Positions 1 through 10,100 of a stretch of 53,574 bases of DNA are shown here, one piece after another (positions within the stretch are counted from its first letter, which is position 1; the number at the start of each line of letters is the position of its first letter). Origin of the DNA: Lachnospiraceae bacterium (lineage in GTDB: Bacteria; Bacillota; Clostridia; Lachnospirales; Lachnospiraceae); assembly GCA_022799755.1 (NCBI GenBank), contig JAAWOU010000017.1, positions 1 to 53,574 of the forward strand. Direction: 5' to 3'. The position numbers and the translations under genes were made by a program. Below the pieces are notes generated by a model, which saw only the letters and a program-made list of their open reading frames with translations, was not told the origin of the DNA and made no database searches.

Positions 1-639
1 GGCGTAATTATATTTCCTAATTCTGAACGTGATGTGTCACGTTTAAATCCATTTTCGCTAAGAAACTATTATAGCATTTCACTCTAAAGAAAGAAATAGA
101 TTTCTTTGCATTTGATAAATAGAATAGATAAATGAGCGGTATTCCGCAGTAGCCGGATTGCCGGTAATGTGTATAACGGGCCGTCTTTTGGCGTTATCCA
201 TGACGGAATAGCCAGTTATGCACATTTCCATAATACTTGTCTTTTGGTCTCTGGTTTCTTTGGTACGGAATAGTGTGGTGCCGGTGCGCGCTCTCTCGTT
301 TTCGGTTGCTTGCTTCTTTATCATACCTGAGCATTCATTCCTGTAATCTATCCGTATGTGCACTTTTGCGCCCAGCCCTTACAGAAAAGCAAGCACGACA
401 AAGGGGGAATTTACCCGTCCCCGTTTGGCCCCTTGACAGGCGTATTTTCCAAAATCCGCTGTATGTTTCTAAAATCGGTTCGCTCGGCAACCGGCGCATA
501 CACGTTTTCTGCAATGCGCCACTCACTGGAATGACAATGCCGGGAGACGGGCCGGGAGACAGGTCTATAAATGCATATTGCAAGCAGCAGACATATATTT
601 TATAATCAATTGTATAAGTCACGGTTTGCGGAGGTAGTT
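1..639. other. Gene-poor lead-in with two short dyads
   Basis: I see no convincing gene here. The open frames on both strands lack ribosome binding sites and recognisable domains. Two short inverted repeats are present: AACGTGA-TGTG-TCACGTT at 26-43 and AAAGAAA-TAGA-TTTCTTT at 90-107. Either could be an operator or a weak hairpin. A 94-residue minus-strand frame (79-363) was considered but has no support beyond being open. Confidence 0.4.
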
Positions 640-1074
640 ATGCGATATTATGAAATCGAAAATAAAATGTATCAAAAAGCAGTAGAACTAATCGAAAAGA
701 GGTACCCTGTGGGCTGGGGTGGCGCCGGTGTTGTTTACACATCCAAAGGAAATTATTATACAAGTGTCTCAATTGAAACCGCTAATGCATCTGCAATCGT
801 TTGCATTGAATTGGGAGCTATGCTGGAAGCCCACAAATACAATGAAAAAGTAACGCATTGTATGTGCCTTATTCGAGATGATGAAAATTCCCAATACAGG
901 GTATTGTCACCCTGCGGCATATGTCAGGAGAGACTGCGATATTGGGGCGAAGACGTACAAGTGGCTGTCACAACCAAAGAGAATGCAATCAAATTTGTAG
1001 AATTAAGGGAATTACAGCCATATCATTGGACGAAAGCCTACCCGGCTGACGAACTGGAACACTGGGAAGAATAA
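640..1074 (+). CDS. Cytidine/blasticidin-S deaminase-like zinc enzyme
   Basis: This 144-residue protein has the zinc-binding signature of the cytidine deaminase fold: C55-x-E57, where the Glu is the proton shuttle, and P91-C92-x-x-C95. The Cys-x-Glu form is that of small tetrameric cytidine deaminases and blasticidin S deaminase. The expected reaction is hydrolytic deamination of a cytosine nucleoside or analogue in the cytoplasm. I chose ATG 640 because GGAGG lies just upstream (630-634); the open frame extends further upstream without a ribosome binding site. Length fits the family. Substrate cannot be told from sequence. It stands alone, with a gap before the next gene. Confidence 0.8.
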   Translation: MRYYEIENKMYQKAVELIEKRYPVGWGGAGVVYTSKGNYYTSVSIETANASAIVCIELGAMLEAHKYNEKVTHCMCLIRDDENSQYRVLSPCGICQERLRYWGEDVQVAVTTKENAIKFVELRELQPYHWTKAYPADELEHWEE

Positions 1075-1107
1075 GCATTTCATTTTATATTTCAACAGGG
1101 AAAACGG

Positions 1108-3246
1108 ATGAACAGATATCGAAACAGAAGAAATATGCGCAAGATTGTGACAGAGGCAATGCTCTGCGCTTTACTCCTAACCGGATGCGGTAAGCCGTCT
1201 GCCCGGGAGGCAGAACAGGAACGAGGAGATGCGGCGGATACAGGAGCCCTGGAAACCATTGCATTTATGCCGGAGACAACAGAGGAAAGCAGTGCGGAAC
1301 GAAGCGCAGAACGAGTGCTGGCCCGCCTGGTAGAGGATGAGGGATTTCGGGACTGTGTACGGTATGCGGCGGGCATTGACAGCGAAGATACCGAGGAAAT
1401 GATCCTGCACAAGTTGGACCAATGCGAAGAATTGGTATTGAGAGAGCCTGCAGGAGGCAGCTTGCTGCATTCTCTGGAGGCTCTGTCTTATCTGCCGAAT
1501 CTGAAAAGCCTGGTCATTGATTTTGATGCCTGGGACGATTCCTGGGCTGCGGATTTGACTCCGATTGCAGGACTTTCTAAGCTGGAAAAGCTCAGCATAG
1601 AGAATCATGCAAAGGAAGAAAAGGAAGAGACAGACCTTTCCTTTCTGGCAGAAATGACACATGTTACGGAGCTGTATCTGTCCAACTGTCAGATAAAAGA
1701 GACGGCATTTTTGAGAGATATGCAGCAGTTGGAACGGCTGTCTCTGTATGAGACAGAGGTCGAAGACATGGCTGTATTGGAAAATCTGCAGGGATTGGTG
1801 GAGCTGGCTCTCAGCGGCAATTCCCATGCCCGGAATATGGAGGCAGTGGGAAAGCTGGTCAGGCTGCAGGAGCTGGAGCTGCGAAACTGCGGAATCAGGG
1901 ATATCGGTTTTCTAAGTGAATTGACACAACTGCACAGCATAAACCTGAACAACAATTTTATTACAGATCTGACTCCGCTGGCAGGTCTTATCAGGCTGGA
2001 GCGGCTGGCGCTGGCTGAAAATCAGATCAGGGATATTTCGCCGTTGGAAAGTCTGGCGGAACTGTTTGATTTGACTTTGGACGGAAATGAAATCAGCGAT
2101 ATCTCTGCGCTCAGCGGTCTGGCACATTTGAATCAGGCAGGCCTTTCGGACAACGGGATTTCGGATCTGGCGCCTCTGGCAGGGAAAGAGGAACTCATGT
2201 TTGCCTCTGTATTTGGAAATCCCTGTACAGATTTACAGCCTGTGTGGGAGGTGCCATTGCTTTCCTGGAAAAGCTGTGAGGCCATGGACGGGAAAAGAGA
2301 ATATGCGGAAGCCTGGATAGAAAAGGAGCATCCCGAAGTCACGGAATACACATGCATTGATTACGCGGAGGGGGATTTGAACAATGATGACAGAAAAGAT
2401 ATAGCCTTTGTAATAGACGGGACATTCGGGGAGCAAAAAAATGACGAAGTGTATGCGGATAACCGGCGTCTGTATGTTTTGCTGCAGCAAGAGGACGGTT
2501 CCATGCAGGAAATGACCCAAGTGCCTCATCTAAGCGGCGGAGACGCCGGCGGAATGCGGGGAGATCCTTACCTTGGCATTTTTATGGGAGATGGCTACCT
2601 GATGCTGAAAGAGGGCTGGGGAAGCAGTACCGGTATGACGGTTACGCAGATTTATTGCTGCCGGGAGGGGAAGCTGGAGCTGGCAAAGAGCATCAGTGTG
2701 GGGGACAGCCGTTTTGCCGACGGCTATGACGTAACTGTAACGGATGTGAAAAATGATACATGGTTTGCATATGCCGTTGCCATGGACGGCTTCCGCATGG
2801 TGAGGGTCGATCTGGCGAACTCGGAGCACCCTTTCCATAAGGCCTTTCCCCGGATGAATCTGTATGACGCGTCCTACTCCGTATATGATGAAAAGGCGGA
2901 TACAGACATGACCGCTGAGGAGGCTTTGGAGCATTTCATGAATGCCGCAGCCGGGAAAGGAGAAAAGGAGGATTTGCCCTATGAGGCATGGCAGAAGACA
3001 GGATATGAGCTGCTGAAAGGTGTGGAATTGCCGGATTATTATTATGCAGTTCCAGGAACAGAGGAGACAGCGCAGGAAGAGACAGACAGCAAAACTCAGG
3101 CAAAGGCGTGGGAGGGAGACTATATTTATTATGACGGCCTGACGGTCAGGGACGGACAGCTCTATCATGTCATTTGCTATCGAACGGAAAAAGAATGCGC
3201 GGTTTATCTGCTGAATGACGATACCGGAGAGATACAGGAGGAGTGA
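1108..3246 (+). CDS. Leucine-rich-repeat lipoprotein
   Basis: A 712-residue predicted surface lipoprotein. The N-terminus is basic (Arg-rich), followed by a hydrophobic stretch and the lipobox LLTGC with Cys27 as the lipidated residue. About a dozen internalin-like repeats of roughly 22 residues (Leu/Ile pattern with NxIxDIxxL) run from about residue 125 to 385. They are followed by a segment containing DLNNDDRKDIAF near residue 424, which resembles a calcium-binding FG-GAP/VCBS loop. The C-terminal 300 residues are unassigned. The likely role is protein or glycan binding at the cell surface. ATG 1135 is an alternative start that keeps the signal peptide. No operon partner is evident. Confidence 0.8.
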   Translation: MNRYRNRRNMRKIVTEAMLCALLLTGCGKPSAREAEQERGDAADTGALETIAFMPETTEESSAERSAERVLARLVEDEGFRDCVRYAAGIDSEDTEEMILHKLDQCEELVLREPAGGSLLHSLEALSYLPNLKSLVIDFDAWDDSWAADLTPIAGLSKLEKLSIENHAKEEKEETDLSFLAEMTHVTELYLSNCQIKETAFLRDMQQLERLSLYETEVEDMAVLENLQGLVELALSGNSHARNMEAVGKLVRLQELELRNCGIRDIGFLSELTQLHSINLNNNFITDLTPLAGLIRLERLALAENQIRDISPLESLAELFDLTLDGNEISDISALSGLAHLNQAGLSDNGISDLAPLAGKEELMFASVFGNPCTDLQPVWEVPLLSWKSCEAMDGKREYAEAWIEKEHPEVTEYTCIDYAEGDLNNDDRKDIAFVIDGTFGEQKNDEVYADNRRLYVLLQQEDGSMQEMTQVPHLSGGDAGGMRGDPYLGIFMGDGYLMLKEGWGSSTGMTVTQIYCCREGKLELAKSISVGDSRFADGYDVTVTDVKNDTWFAYAVAMDGFRMVRVDLANSEHPFHKAFPRMNLYDASYSVYDEKADTDMTAEEALEHFMNAAAGKGEKEDLPYEAWQKTGYELLKGVELPDYYYAVPGTEETAQEETDSKTQAKAWEGDYIYYDGLTVRDGQLYHVICYRTEKECAVYLLNDDTGEIQEE

Positions 3247-3627
3247 GCTTGTGGAACTCTGATACACTTATAAATGCAACCTAAAGTTAAGTTCTCCATC
3301 CGGCATACAACCTTTCGGGTATGGTACAAAGGGCTATATTTCTCTATAATGAAGAAAATGGGATTATATGGAAGACGGAAATGTTTGTTAATGTGAAAGC
3401 AGGGAAGCAGATTGCACTGTTCGGAAAAAGCAAAGGATTCACACAGGAGGATGTGGCCAGATATTTGAACATAAGTTCTCTGGCAGTAAGCAAATGGAAA
3501 ACGGAGTTTCCCATAGCTAAAGATACCGCACCAAATATGACGACCCCACGCTTATCTGCATTGAGCCTTTTTCTTTCTCACATTATTTCTAATTCCTGTC
3601 TAATATTTATAACGATAAATTGAATTT
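3247..3627. other. Intergenic stretch with HTH remnant
   Basis: This stretch separates the LRR lipoprotein from the restriction-modification operon. Apart from the decayed XRE remnant listed separately at 3321-3623, I see only AT-rich sequence. It marks the left edge of a region that reads as visibly AT-richer than the rest of the window. Confidence 0.4.
3321..3623 (+). pseudogene. Decayed XRE-family HTH fragment
   Basis: The frame contains a recognisable helix-turn-helix stretch (GFTQEDVARYLNISSLAVSKWK), which matches the usual pattern of XRE regulators in this group. After SKW the expected acidic/Gly turn and the following helices are replaced by an unrelated sequence, ending in a hydrophobic tail. 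There is no good ribosome binding site at the first ATG. I read it as a truncated regulator fragment at the island border. A short functional peptide cannot be excluded. Confidence 0.5.
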
Positions 3628-3668
3628 TTCACATTTTCGTGATACACTCTATATAGTGATTCTCACGA
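3628..3668 (+). promoter_or_regulatory. Promoter overlapping a palindromic operator for the RM operon
   Basis: A -35-like TTCACA (3628-3633) and a -10-like TATAGT (3652-3657) are 18 bp apart. An imperfect palindrome covers the -10: TCGTGA (3637-3642), CACT (3645-3648), AGTG (3655-3658) and TCACGA (3663-3668). The small XRE protein starts 15 bp downstream, so autoregulation by a controller-type protein is a reasonable inference. Confidence 0.5.
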
Positions 3669-3682
3669 GCAAGGAGGACTAT

Positions 3683-3907
3683 ATGGCTGTAACGTATAAA
3701 AAACTATTTCACTTGCTGATAGATCGGGGCATCCCGACCACAGAATTGACGGAGAAAGCTGGATTTAGTGCTAATATTCTAACCCGACTAAGGCGTGACC
3801 AGTATGTTTCATTGGACAGTATCGAAAAAATCTGTTTCGCTTTGGACTGCAAAGTAGATGATATTCTGGATTTTGTTCCAGTAGAAAAGGAGAACGAAAA
3901 TGGCTGA
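3683..3907 (+). CDS. Small XRE-family (Cro/C1-type) regulator of the RM operon
   Basis: A 74-residue protein that is essentially one Cro/C1-type helix-turn-helix domain of the HTH_26/DUF739-like kind, including the [22 protein letters not shown] signature in which the last helices pack against the DNA reader. ATG 3683 follows AAGGAGGA at the right distance; the open frame begins earlier without such a site. Its end overlaps hsdM by 8 bp, so it is translated with the restriction system. A palindrome lies over its promoter. It probably times expression of the type I enzyme, as C proteins do in type II systems, but that role is inferred. Confidence 0.85.
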   Translation: MAVTYKKLFHLLIDRGIPTTELTEKAGFSANILTRLRRDQYVSLDSIEKICFALDCKVDDILDFVPVEKENENG

Positions 3908-5468
3908 TGTAAGAAAAGAACAAGAGCGTGACGAACTCCATCGTGCGATATGGGCGATTGCTGATGATCTGCGTGGAAGCGTAGATGGATGGGATTTCAA
4001 ATCCTATGTGTTGGGTATGATGTTCTATCGTTATATTTCTGAGAACTTAACCAACTACATCAACGAGGGCGAGATTGAAGCCGGAAATACTGGTTTTGAT
4101 TATGTAAAGCTGTCCGATGAAGAAGCGGAACAAGCTCGTGAAGATTTGGTAAAAACAAAGGGTTTCTTCATTCTGCCTAGCGAGCTTTTTTGCAATGTCA
4201 GAAGGAAAGCAGCAAATGATGAAAACTTGAATATGACTTTGGAAGCTGCCTTTGATCACATAGAGGAATCCGCAAAGGGCAGCGAAAGCGAAGATAACTT
4301 TGCCGGACTGTTTGATGATATTGATGTCAATAGCAACAAATTGGGAACTACCGTTGCCAAGCGCAACGCAAACCTCGTGAAGCTAATAGAGGGTGTTGCG
4401 AATATGGGATTGGGAAACTATAAAGATAATTCCATTGATGCCTTTGGTGATGCTTATGAATATTTAATGAGTATGTACGCATCCAACGCCGGAAAAAGCG
4501 GCGGGGAGTTTTTCACTCCGCAGGAAGTATCTGAACTGTTGACCAGAATGGCAGTTGCCGGAAAAACTGAGGTCAACAAAGTGTATGACCCTGCTTGTGG
4601 TTCTGGCTCTCTACTTCTGAAAGCGGCAAAAATTCTCGGCAAAGAGAATGTCCGTCAGGGTTTTTACGGTCAGGAAATCAATTTAACTACATACAACCTT
4701 TGCCGTATCAATATGTTCCTGCATGACATTGACTTTGACAAATTTAATATTGCCCATGAAGACACCCTATTGTCTCCGCAGCATTGGGATGATGAACCAT
4801 TTGAGGCTATTGTTTCAAATCCCCCTTACTCTATCAAGTGGGAGGGCGATGACAACCCTATTTTGATAAATGACCCTCGTTTCTCTCCTGCCGGAGTGCT
4901 TGCGCCAAAGTCCAAGGCTGACCTTGCGTTTATCATGCACTCTCTGGCTTGGCTTGCTACTAACGGAACAGCGGCTATTGTTTGTTTCCCCGGCATCATG
5001 TACCGCGGCGGAGCTGAGAAGAAGATCCGCCAACATCTTATTGACAACAACTTCATTGACTGCATTATTCAGTTGCCGAACAATCTGTTCTTCGGAACTT
5101 CCATTGCGACCTGCATTATGGTTCTGAAGCGTAGCAAGTCCGACAACAAGACTTTGTTCATTGATGCTTCCAATGAGTTTGTCAAGGTGACGAACAACAA
5201 CCGACTGACTAAAGAAAATATCACTCATATTGTAGATGAATTTGTTTCTCGTGCTGATGTTAAACACTTTGCCCGTTGTGTACCTTATGAACAAATTGTT
5301 GAACAAGACTATAATCTTTCTGTAAGTACCTATGTAGAAGCGAGGGATACCAGAGAGAAAATTGATATTGTTAAGCTCAATGCTGAGATCGATGAAATCG
5401 TTGCCCGTGAACAGGTGCTCCGTGATGAAATTGCGAAGATTATCTCAGAAATCGAGGTGGGAGTATGA
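3900..5468 (+). CDS. hsdM: Type I restriction-modification methyltransferase subunit HsdM
   Basis: The 522-residue modification subunit transfers methyl from S-adenosylmethionine to adenine N6 in the target chosen by HsdS. Two HsdM plus one HsdS make the methylase. Motif I is DPACGSG starting at D230 (SAM binding) and motif IV is N307-P-P-Y310 (catalytic). An N-terminal helical HsdM_N domain precedes them, and a coiled C-terminal tail contacts HsdS. Length is normal for the family. It overlaps the regulator by 8 bp at its start, and hsdS starts 4 bp before its end, so the operon is tightly coupled. It appears intact. Confidence 0.96.
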   Translation: MADVRKEQERDELHRAIWAIADDLRGSVDGWDFKSYVLGMMFYRYISENLTNYINEGEIEAGNTGFDYVKLSDEEAEQAREDLVKTKGFFILPSELFCNVRRKAANDENLNMTLEAAFDHIEESAKGSESEDNFAGLFDDIDVNSNKLGTTVAKRNANLVKLIEGVANMGLGNYKDNSIDAFGDAYEYLMSMYASNAGKSGGEFFTPQEVSELLTRMAVAGKTEVNKVYDPACGSGSLLLKAAKILGKENVRQGFYGQEINLTTYNLCRINMFLHDIDFDKFNIAHEDTLLSPQHWDDEPFEAIVSNPPYSIKWEGDDNPILINDPRFSPAGVLAPKSKADLAFIMHSLAWLATNGTAAIVCFPGIMYRGGAEKKIRQHLIDNNFIDCIIQLPNNLFFGTSIATCIMVLKRSKSDNKTLFIDASNEFVKVTNNNRLTKENITHIVDEFVSRADVKHFARCVPYEQIVEQDYNLSVSTYVEARDTREKIDIVKLNAEIDEIVAREQVLRDEIAKIISEIEVGV

Positions 5469-6664
5469 GCAGGCTTGAGGAGCTTATTCAAGAATACTGT
5501 CCTAATGGAGTGGATTTTAAGCCAATCAAAGAAGTGTATCACAGACTGAAAGGTACTCCGATTACTGCAGCTAAGATGAAAGAAATTGAAAGTGTAGATG
5601 GCGGAGTTCGTATCTTTGCAGGTGGAAAAACCGTTATTGATGCACATGAGGAAGATATACCAAAGGCAAATATAACACAAGTTCCGGCAGTATTGGTTCA
5701 ATCTCGTGGCGTGATTGACGTTGTCTACTACGAAAAACCATTCACTTTCAAAAATGAAATGTGGGCATACACGCATAAAAACAAGACAGCAGTTAAGTTT
5801 CTTTATTATGTGTTAAAGAACAATATAGAAAAATTCAGAGAAGCTGCTTCAGGTATGGGGTCTTTGCCACAGATTTCTTTAAAAGTTACAGAGGGATTTG
5901 AGATGCCTATACCTCCCATTGAGGTACAGAGTGAAATTGTCCGTATTCTGGACAATTTCACAGAGCTTACAGCAGAGCTTACAGCAGAGCTTACAGCAGA
6001 GCTTACAGCGAGAGAAAAACAATATGGTTATTATAGAGATAAGTTGCTTAATGTGGATGGCACCGAATGTGCGTTAGAAGATGTGTGTATGATTGTTGAT
6101 TGTCCACACACTTCGCCTAAATGGAAAGAGTCGGGAGTTCCCATTATACGCAACTTTAATCTCGTGAATGGACAAATAGACACTGCTAATCTCTCGTATG
6201 TTGACGAAGAAGAATATCTTTCGAGAATTAAGCGAATTGTTCCAATGGAGGATGACATTCTCTTTTCGAGAGAAGCACCCATTGGCAATGTAGGTATTAT
6301 CCCAAAAGATTTTAGATGTTGTCAGGGACAGCGTGTTGTTCTCTTGCGTCCTAACAAAGATATAATTATTCCTAAGTTTCTAATTTATATTCTACAAGGT
6401 GGATTTGTGCGAGAACAGATATATCGTGTAGAAAAAATAGGAACAACCGTCAGCAATTTTAATATTGCAGACCTTAAAAAACTGCGATTTATTGTTCCGA
6501 CAATTGAAACACAAGAGTGTATCATAGCGAAGTTGGATGTATTCAGTCATCTATGTGTGAATATTTTTGACGGATTGCCTATCGAAATTTCCGCTCGGCA
6601 AAGACAGTACGAATACTATCGAAACAGATTGCTTTCGTTCTCTAAAAGGCAGGTGGCATTATGA
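5465..6664 (+). CDS. hsdS: Type I restriction-modification specificity subunit HsdS
   Basis: The 399-residue specificity subunit has two target-recognition halves, each ending in a conserved region of the RQxxYEYYRxxLL type (near residues 184-196 and at the C-terminus). Each half reads one part of a split DNA target. Between them, residues 167-182 are four perfect ELTA repeats, the same type of repeat that sets the spacer length between half-sites in EcoR124I/EcoDXXI. The start overlaps hsdM, and the stop overlaps the next gene as ATGA. The protein is full length. The target sequence cannot be deduced by eye. Confidence 0.95.
   Translation: MSRLEELIQEYCPNGVDFKPIKEVYHRLKGTPITAAKMKEIESVDGGVRIFAGGKTVIDAHEEDIPKANITQVPAVLVQSRGVIDVVYYEKPFTFKNEMWAYTHKNKTAVKFLYYVLKNNIEKFREAASGMGSLPQISLKVTEGFEMPIPPIEVQSEIVRILDNFTELTAELTAELTAELTAREKQYGYYRDKLLNVDGTECALEDVCMIVDCPHTSPKWKESGVPIIRNFNLVNGQIDTANLSYVDEEEYLSRIKRIVPMEDDILFSREAPIGNVGIIPKDFRCCQGQRVVLLRPNKDIIIPKFLIYILQGGFVREQIYRVEKIGTTVSNFNIADLKKLRFIVPTIETQECIIAKLDVFSHLCVNIFDGLPIEISARQRQYEYYRNRLLSFSKRQVAL
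5963..6010 (+). repeat. Four tandem 12-bp units in hsdS (ELTA repeats)
   Basis: The unit GAGCTTACAGCA occurs four times in a row; the last copy ends in GCG. Each unit encodes Glu-Leu-Thr-Ala and keeps the frame. In EcoR124I-family enzymes, gain or loss of one such unit changes the spacing of the recognised half-sites. The perfect identity of the copies makes slippage between strains likely. Confidence 0.93.
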
Positions 6665-7149
6665 CGATTAAAGAGAATACGGAAATGCTATTATTTCGCT
6701 TTAGTAATTACGGAAAAAACTCGTTCATCAATGAGCATAAAGCGGTTATAGATGAACATGGATATGTTTGGATGTTGAAGATTGGAAAGCGTTCAAGCTT
6801 AACGAAACTTCACGCAATAAAAGATGCAGGTGGATGGCTCGTGTTACGCTCCCCTAAAGCGGATGGTAGTGTAAGCTACATTGCGAGATTTACAGATGTT
6901 TCGGAAGAAGAACCGAGCGATTTTTGCTATCCAAGATATTACAACGATATTTTTGATGGAGATGAAGATGAATACTACAATCCCAATGCAGTATATCAAT
7001 GGTTCAAAATTGAAAGTCTGGCGCAGATGGAAGAAACTGATGTCGAACATCTTGTGATTTCAAAAACTGGGAAAATAGTTAATGAGATTATTGGGACAAC
7101 GAGGACAGCAGTTATGTTTATTAAAAACAATAAACCATTGGTTTTGTGA
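6661..7149 (+). CDS. Unknown protein inserted between hsdS and hsdR
   Basis: A 162-residue acidic, soluble protein. I do not recognise a family. It has no signal peptide or membrane segment, a mixed strand/helix look, a very acidic middle (near residues 95-110) and a C-terminal half that might bind nucleic acid or protein. Its ATG overlaps the hsdS stop (ATGA), so it is made by coupled translation, and hsdR follows 16 bp downstream. The position suggests an accessory or regulator of the type I enzyme, such as an activity modulator or anti-restriction protein, but nothing in the sequence proves this. Confidence 0.75.
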   Translation: MTIKENTEMLLFRFSNYGKNSFINEHKAVIDEHGYVWMLKIGKRSSLTKLHAIKDAGGWLVLRSPKADGSVSYIARFTDVSEEEPSDFCYPRYYNDIFDGDEDEYYNPNAVYQWFKIESLAQMEETDVEHLVISKTGKIVNEIIGTTRTAVMFIKNNKPLVL

Positions 7150-7165
7150 AGGAGGTGTAGGTAGA

Positions 7166-10100
7166 GTGTCAAATTACAATATTGTACTTTTGACCAACGA
7201 AAGCACGGTTGTGACCGAATATGAGCCACAAACCAAACGCTCTGATGCATACCAGAGTGAAGCGGCTCTGGAAGCGGCATTTATTAAGATGCTTGGCGAA
7301 CAGGGCTACGAGTATGTGACCATTCACAATTCTGATGTACTAATTGCCAATCTTCGCAGACAGTTGGAACTATTCAACAACTATCAGTTTACGGATAAGG
7401 AATGGGACGGTTTTTTCAAAAGCAAGATTGCCAATGCCAATGAGGGCATCGTGGAAAAGACCCGAAAAATTCAGGAAGATTGTGTGCAGAACCTGACCCG
7501 TGAGGACGGTACTACCATGAACATCTCCCTGATTGATAAAAAGAACATTCACAATAACCGACTGCAAGTAATCAATCAGTATGAAGAAAGTGCCGGAAAC
7601 CACGATACTCGATATGATGTGACTATTCTGGTAAACGGTCTGCCTTTGGTTCATATTGAATTGAAACGCCGTGGTGTGGCAATCAAGGAAGCGTTCAACC
7701 AGATCAACCGCTATCAGCGTGATAGCTTTTGGGCTGGTTGTGGTCTTTACGAGTATGTGCAAATTTTCGTAATCTCCAACGGCACATTCACAAAGTATTA
7801 TTCCAACACCACTAGAGCAAGCCATATAAAAGAGAATGACGGAACTGGCAGGAGGCACAGCAAGAAAACTTCCAACAGCTTTGAGTTCACTTCCTATTGG
7901 GCTGACGGCAACAATAGGGTTATTTCCGACCTTGTGGACTTCACAAAGACATTCTTTGCCAGACATACCATTCTTAATATCCTGACGAAATACTGCGTGT
8001 TCACATCCGAGGAATTGCTGCTTGTCATGCGCCCCTATCAGATTGTGGCTACCGAGCGTATTTTGAACAGAATTGAAGTGTCCGCCAACTATAAAAAGAC
8101 TGGCACTATCGAAGCTGGAGGATATATCTGGCACACTACAGGAAGCGGCAAGACCCTGACTTCCTTTAAGACTGCACAGCTTGCGACGGGACTTCCGTAT
8201 ATCGAAAAAGTTTTGTTTGTAGTTGACCGTAAGGATTTGGACTACCAGACCATTAAGGAATATGACCGCTTTGAGAAAGGTGCTGCCAACGGGAACAAGA
8301 GTACCGCCGTTTTACAAAGACAGCTTGAGGACAGCGCTTCCCGAATTATCGTAACGACCATTCAGAAGTTGGATGTATTCATTACAAAAAATCCGAGCCA
8401 CCCCATCCGTAACAAGCACATTGTTCTTGTGTTTGACGAGTGCCACCGCAGCCAGTTTGGAGATATGCACACCCGAATTGTTGGAGGGCAAATCAAAAAG
8501 GGCGAAAAGACAATCAAATTGGACAAGTATTTCAAGAACTACCACATTTTCGGTTTTACCGGAACCCCGATTTTCGCCATTAATGCCGGAATAGGCCGCA
8601 ATCCAGAACTGCGAACCACAGAACAAGCATTTGGTGCAAAACTTCATACTTATACCATTGTGGATGCTATTAACGATGGTAATGTCCTGCCGTTCCGCAT
8701 CGACTATATCAACACTATCAAGCAGAAAGACAGCGACAAGGACAAACAAGTTGATGCTATTGATACTGAGGAAGCGTTGGCCTCTCAGGAGCGTATCTCC
8801 GAGATTGTGAAGTACATTCTGGAACATTTCGACCAAAAGACCATGCGTAATTCTTATTACAGCCTGAAAGGTCGGCGTGTGAATGGTTTTAACTCTATGT
8901 TCGCAGTTAGTTCTATTCCCGTCTGCAAAAAGTATTATCTTGAACTGAAAAAGCAAATTACAGAACAGCACTGTGAATTGACTATTGCCACCATTTTTTC
9001 ATTCGCTCCTAACGAAGCAGACACAGCGGACGGTATTCTGGATGATGAAAGTTTTGACACTGATGGGCTTGACCAGACTTCCCGTGATTTTCTGGATATG
9101 GCAATCAGCGATTACAACAAAATTTTCAAAACCAACTTTGATACTTCCAGTAAGGGCTTCCAAGACTACTACAAAGATCTGTCTGATAGGGTTAAAAAGC
9201 GAGAGGTTGATTTGCTTATTGTAGTTAATATGTTCCTGACAGGATTTGATGCAACGACGCTCAATACCCTTTGGGTAGATAAGAACCTGAAAATGCACGG
9301 TCTAATTCAGGCGTTTTCCAGAACAAACCGCATCCTGAACTCGGTAAAGACTTTCGGAAATATTGTTTGCTTCCGTGACCTTGAAGAAGCGACCAATGAT
9401 GCAATCGCCTTGTTCGGAGACAAGGATGCAAACGGCATTGTCCTTTTGAAATCATATGAGGACTATTACTATGGTTGCGTTGATGATAAAGGGCGTGAGC
9501 AGAAAGGTTACGAAGAACGAATTGCCGAATTGTTGCGGAAATATCCGTTGGGGCAGCCGATTGCCGGAGAGCAGAGTAAGAGAGATTTTATTGTCCTATT
9601 CGGCAACATTCTCCGACTGAGAAACATTCTATCTGCCTTTGACCGCTTTGCCGGAAATGAAATATTATCTCCGATTGATTTTCAGGATTACACTGGTGCA
9701 TACCATGATGTGTATGATGAAATCAAGCCGAAGCCGGGAAGTAAGGATAGCATCATGGATGATGTGGTCTTTGAAATGGAACTTGTTAAACAAGTGGAAG
9801 TCAACATTGACTATATCCTGATGTTGGTTGCGAAATACCATGACGGAAACTGTGAAGATAAGGAAATCCTTGTTGCTATTGATAAGGCAATTAAGTCTAG
9901 TTTACAACTTAGGTCTAAAAAAGAACTGATTGAAAACTTTATTGCTACTATCAATACCAGTGCAGATGTAAATGTAGATTGGCAACGATTTGTAAGGGAA
10001 CAGCGTGAGACGGATATTCAGATTTTGATTGCAGAGGAAAAATTGAAGCCGGAGGAAACCAGAAAGTTTGTTGAGAACGCTTTCCGAGATGGTGCACTCA

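Noticed and set aside
79..622. Open frames on both strands in the first 0.6 kb
   Set aside because: They lack ribosome binding sites and recognisable domains, and the two strands overlap each other.
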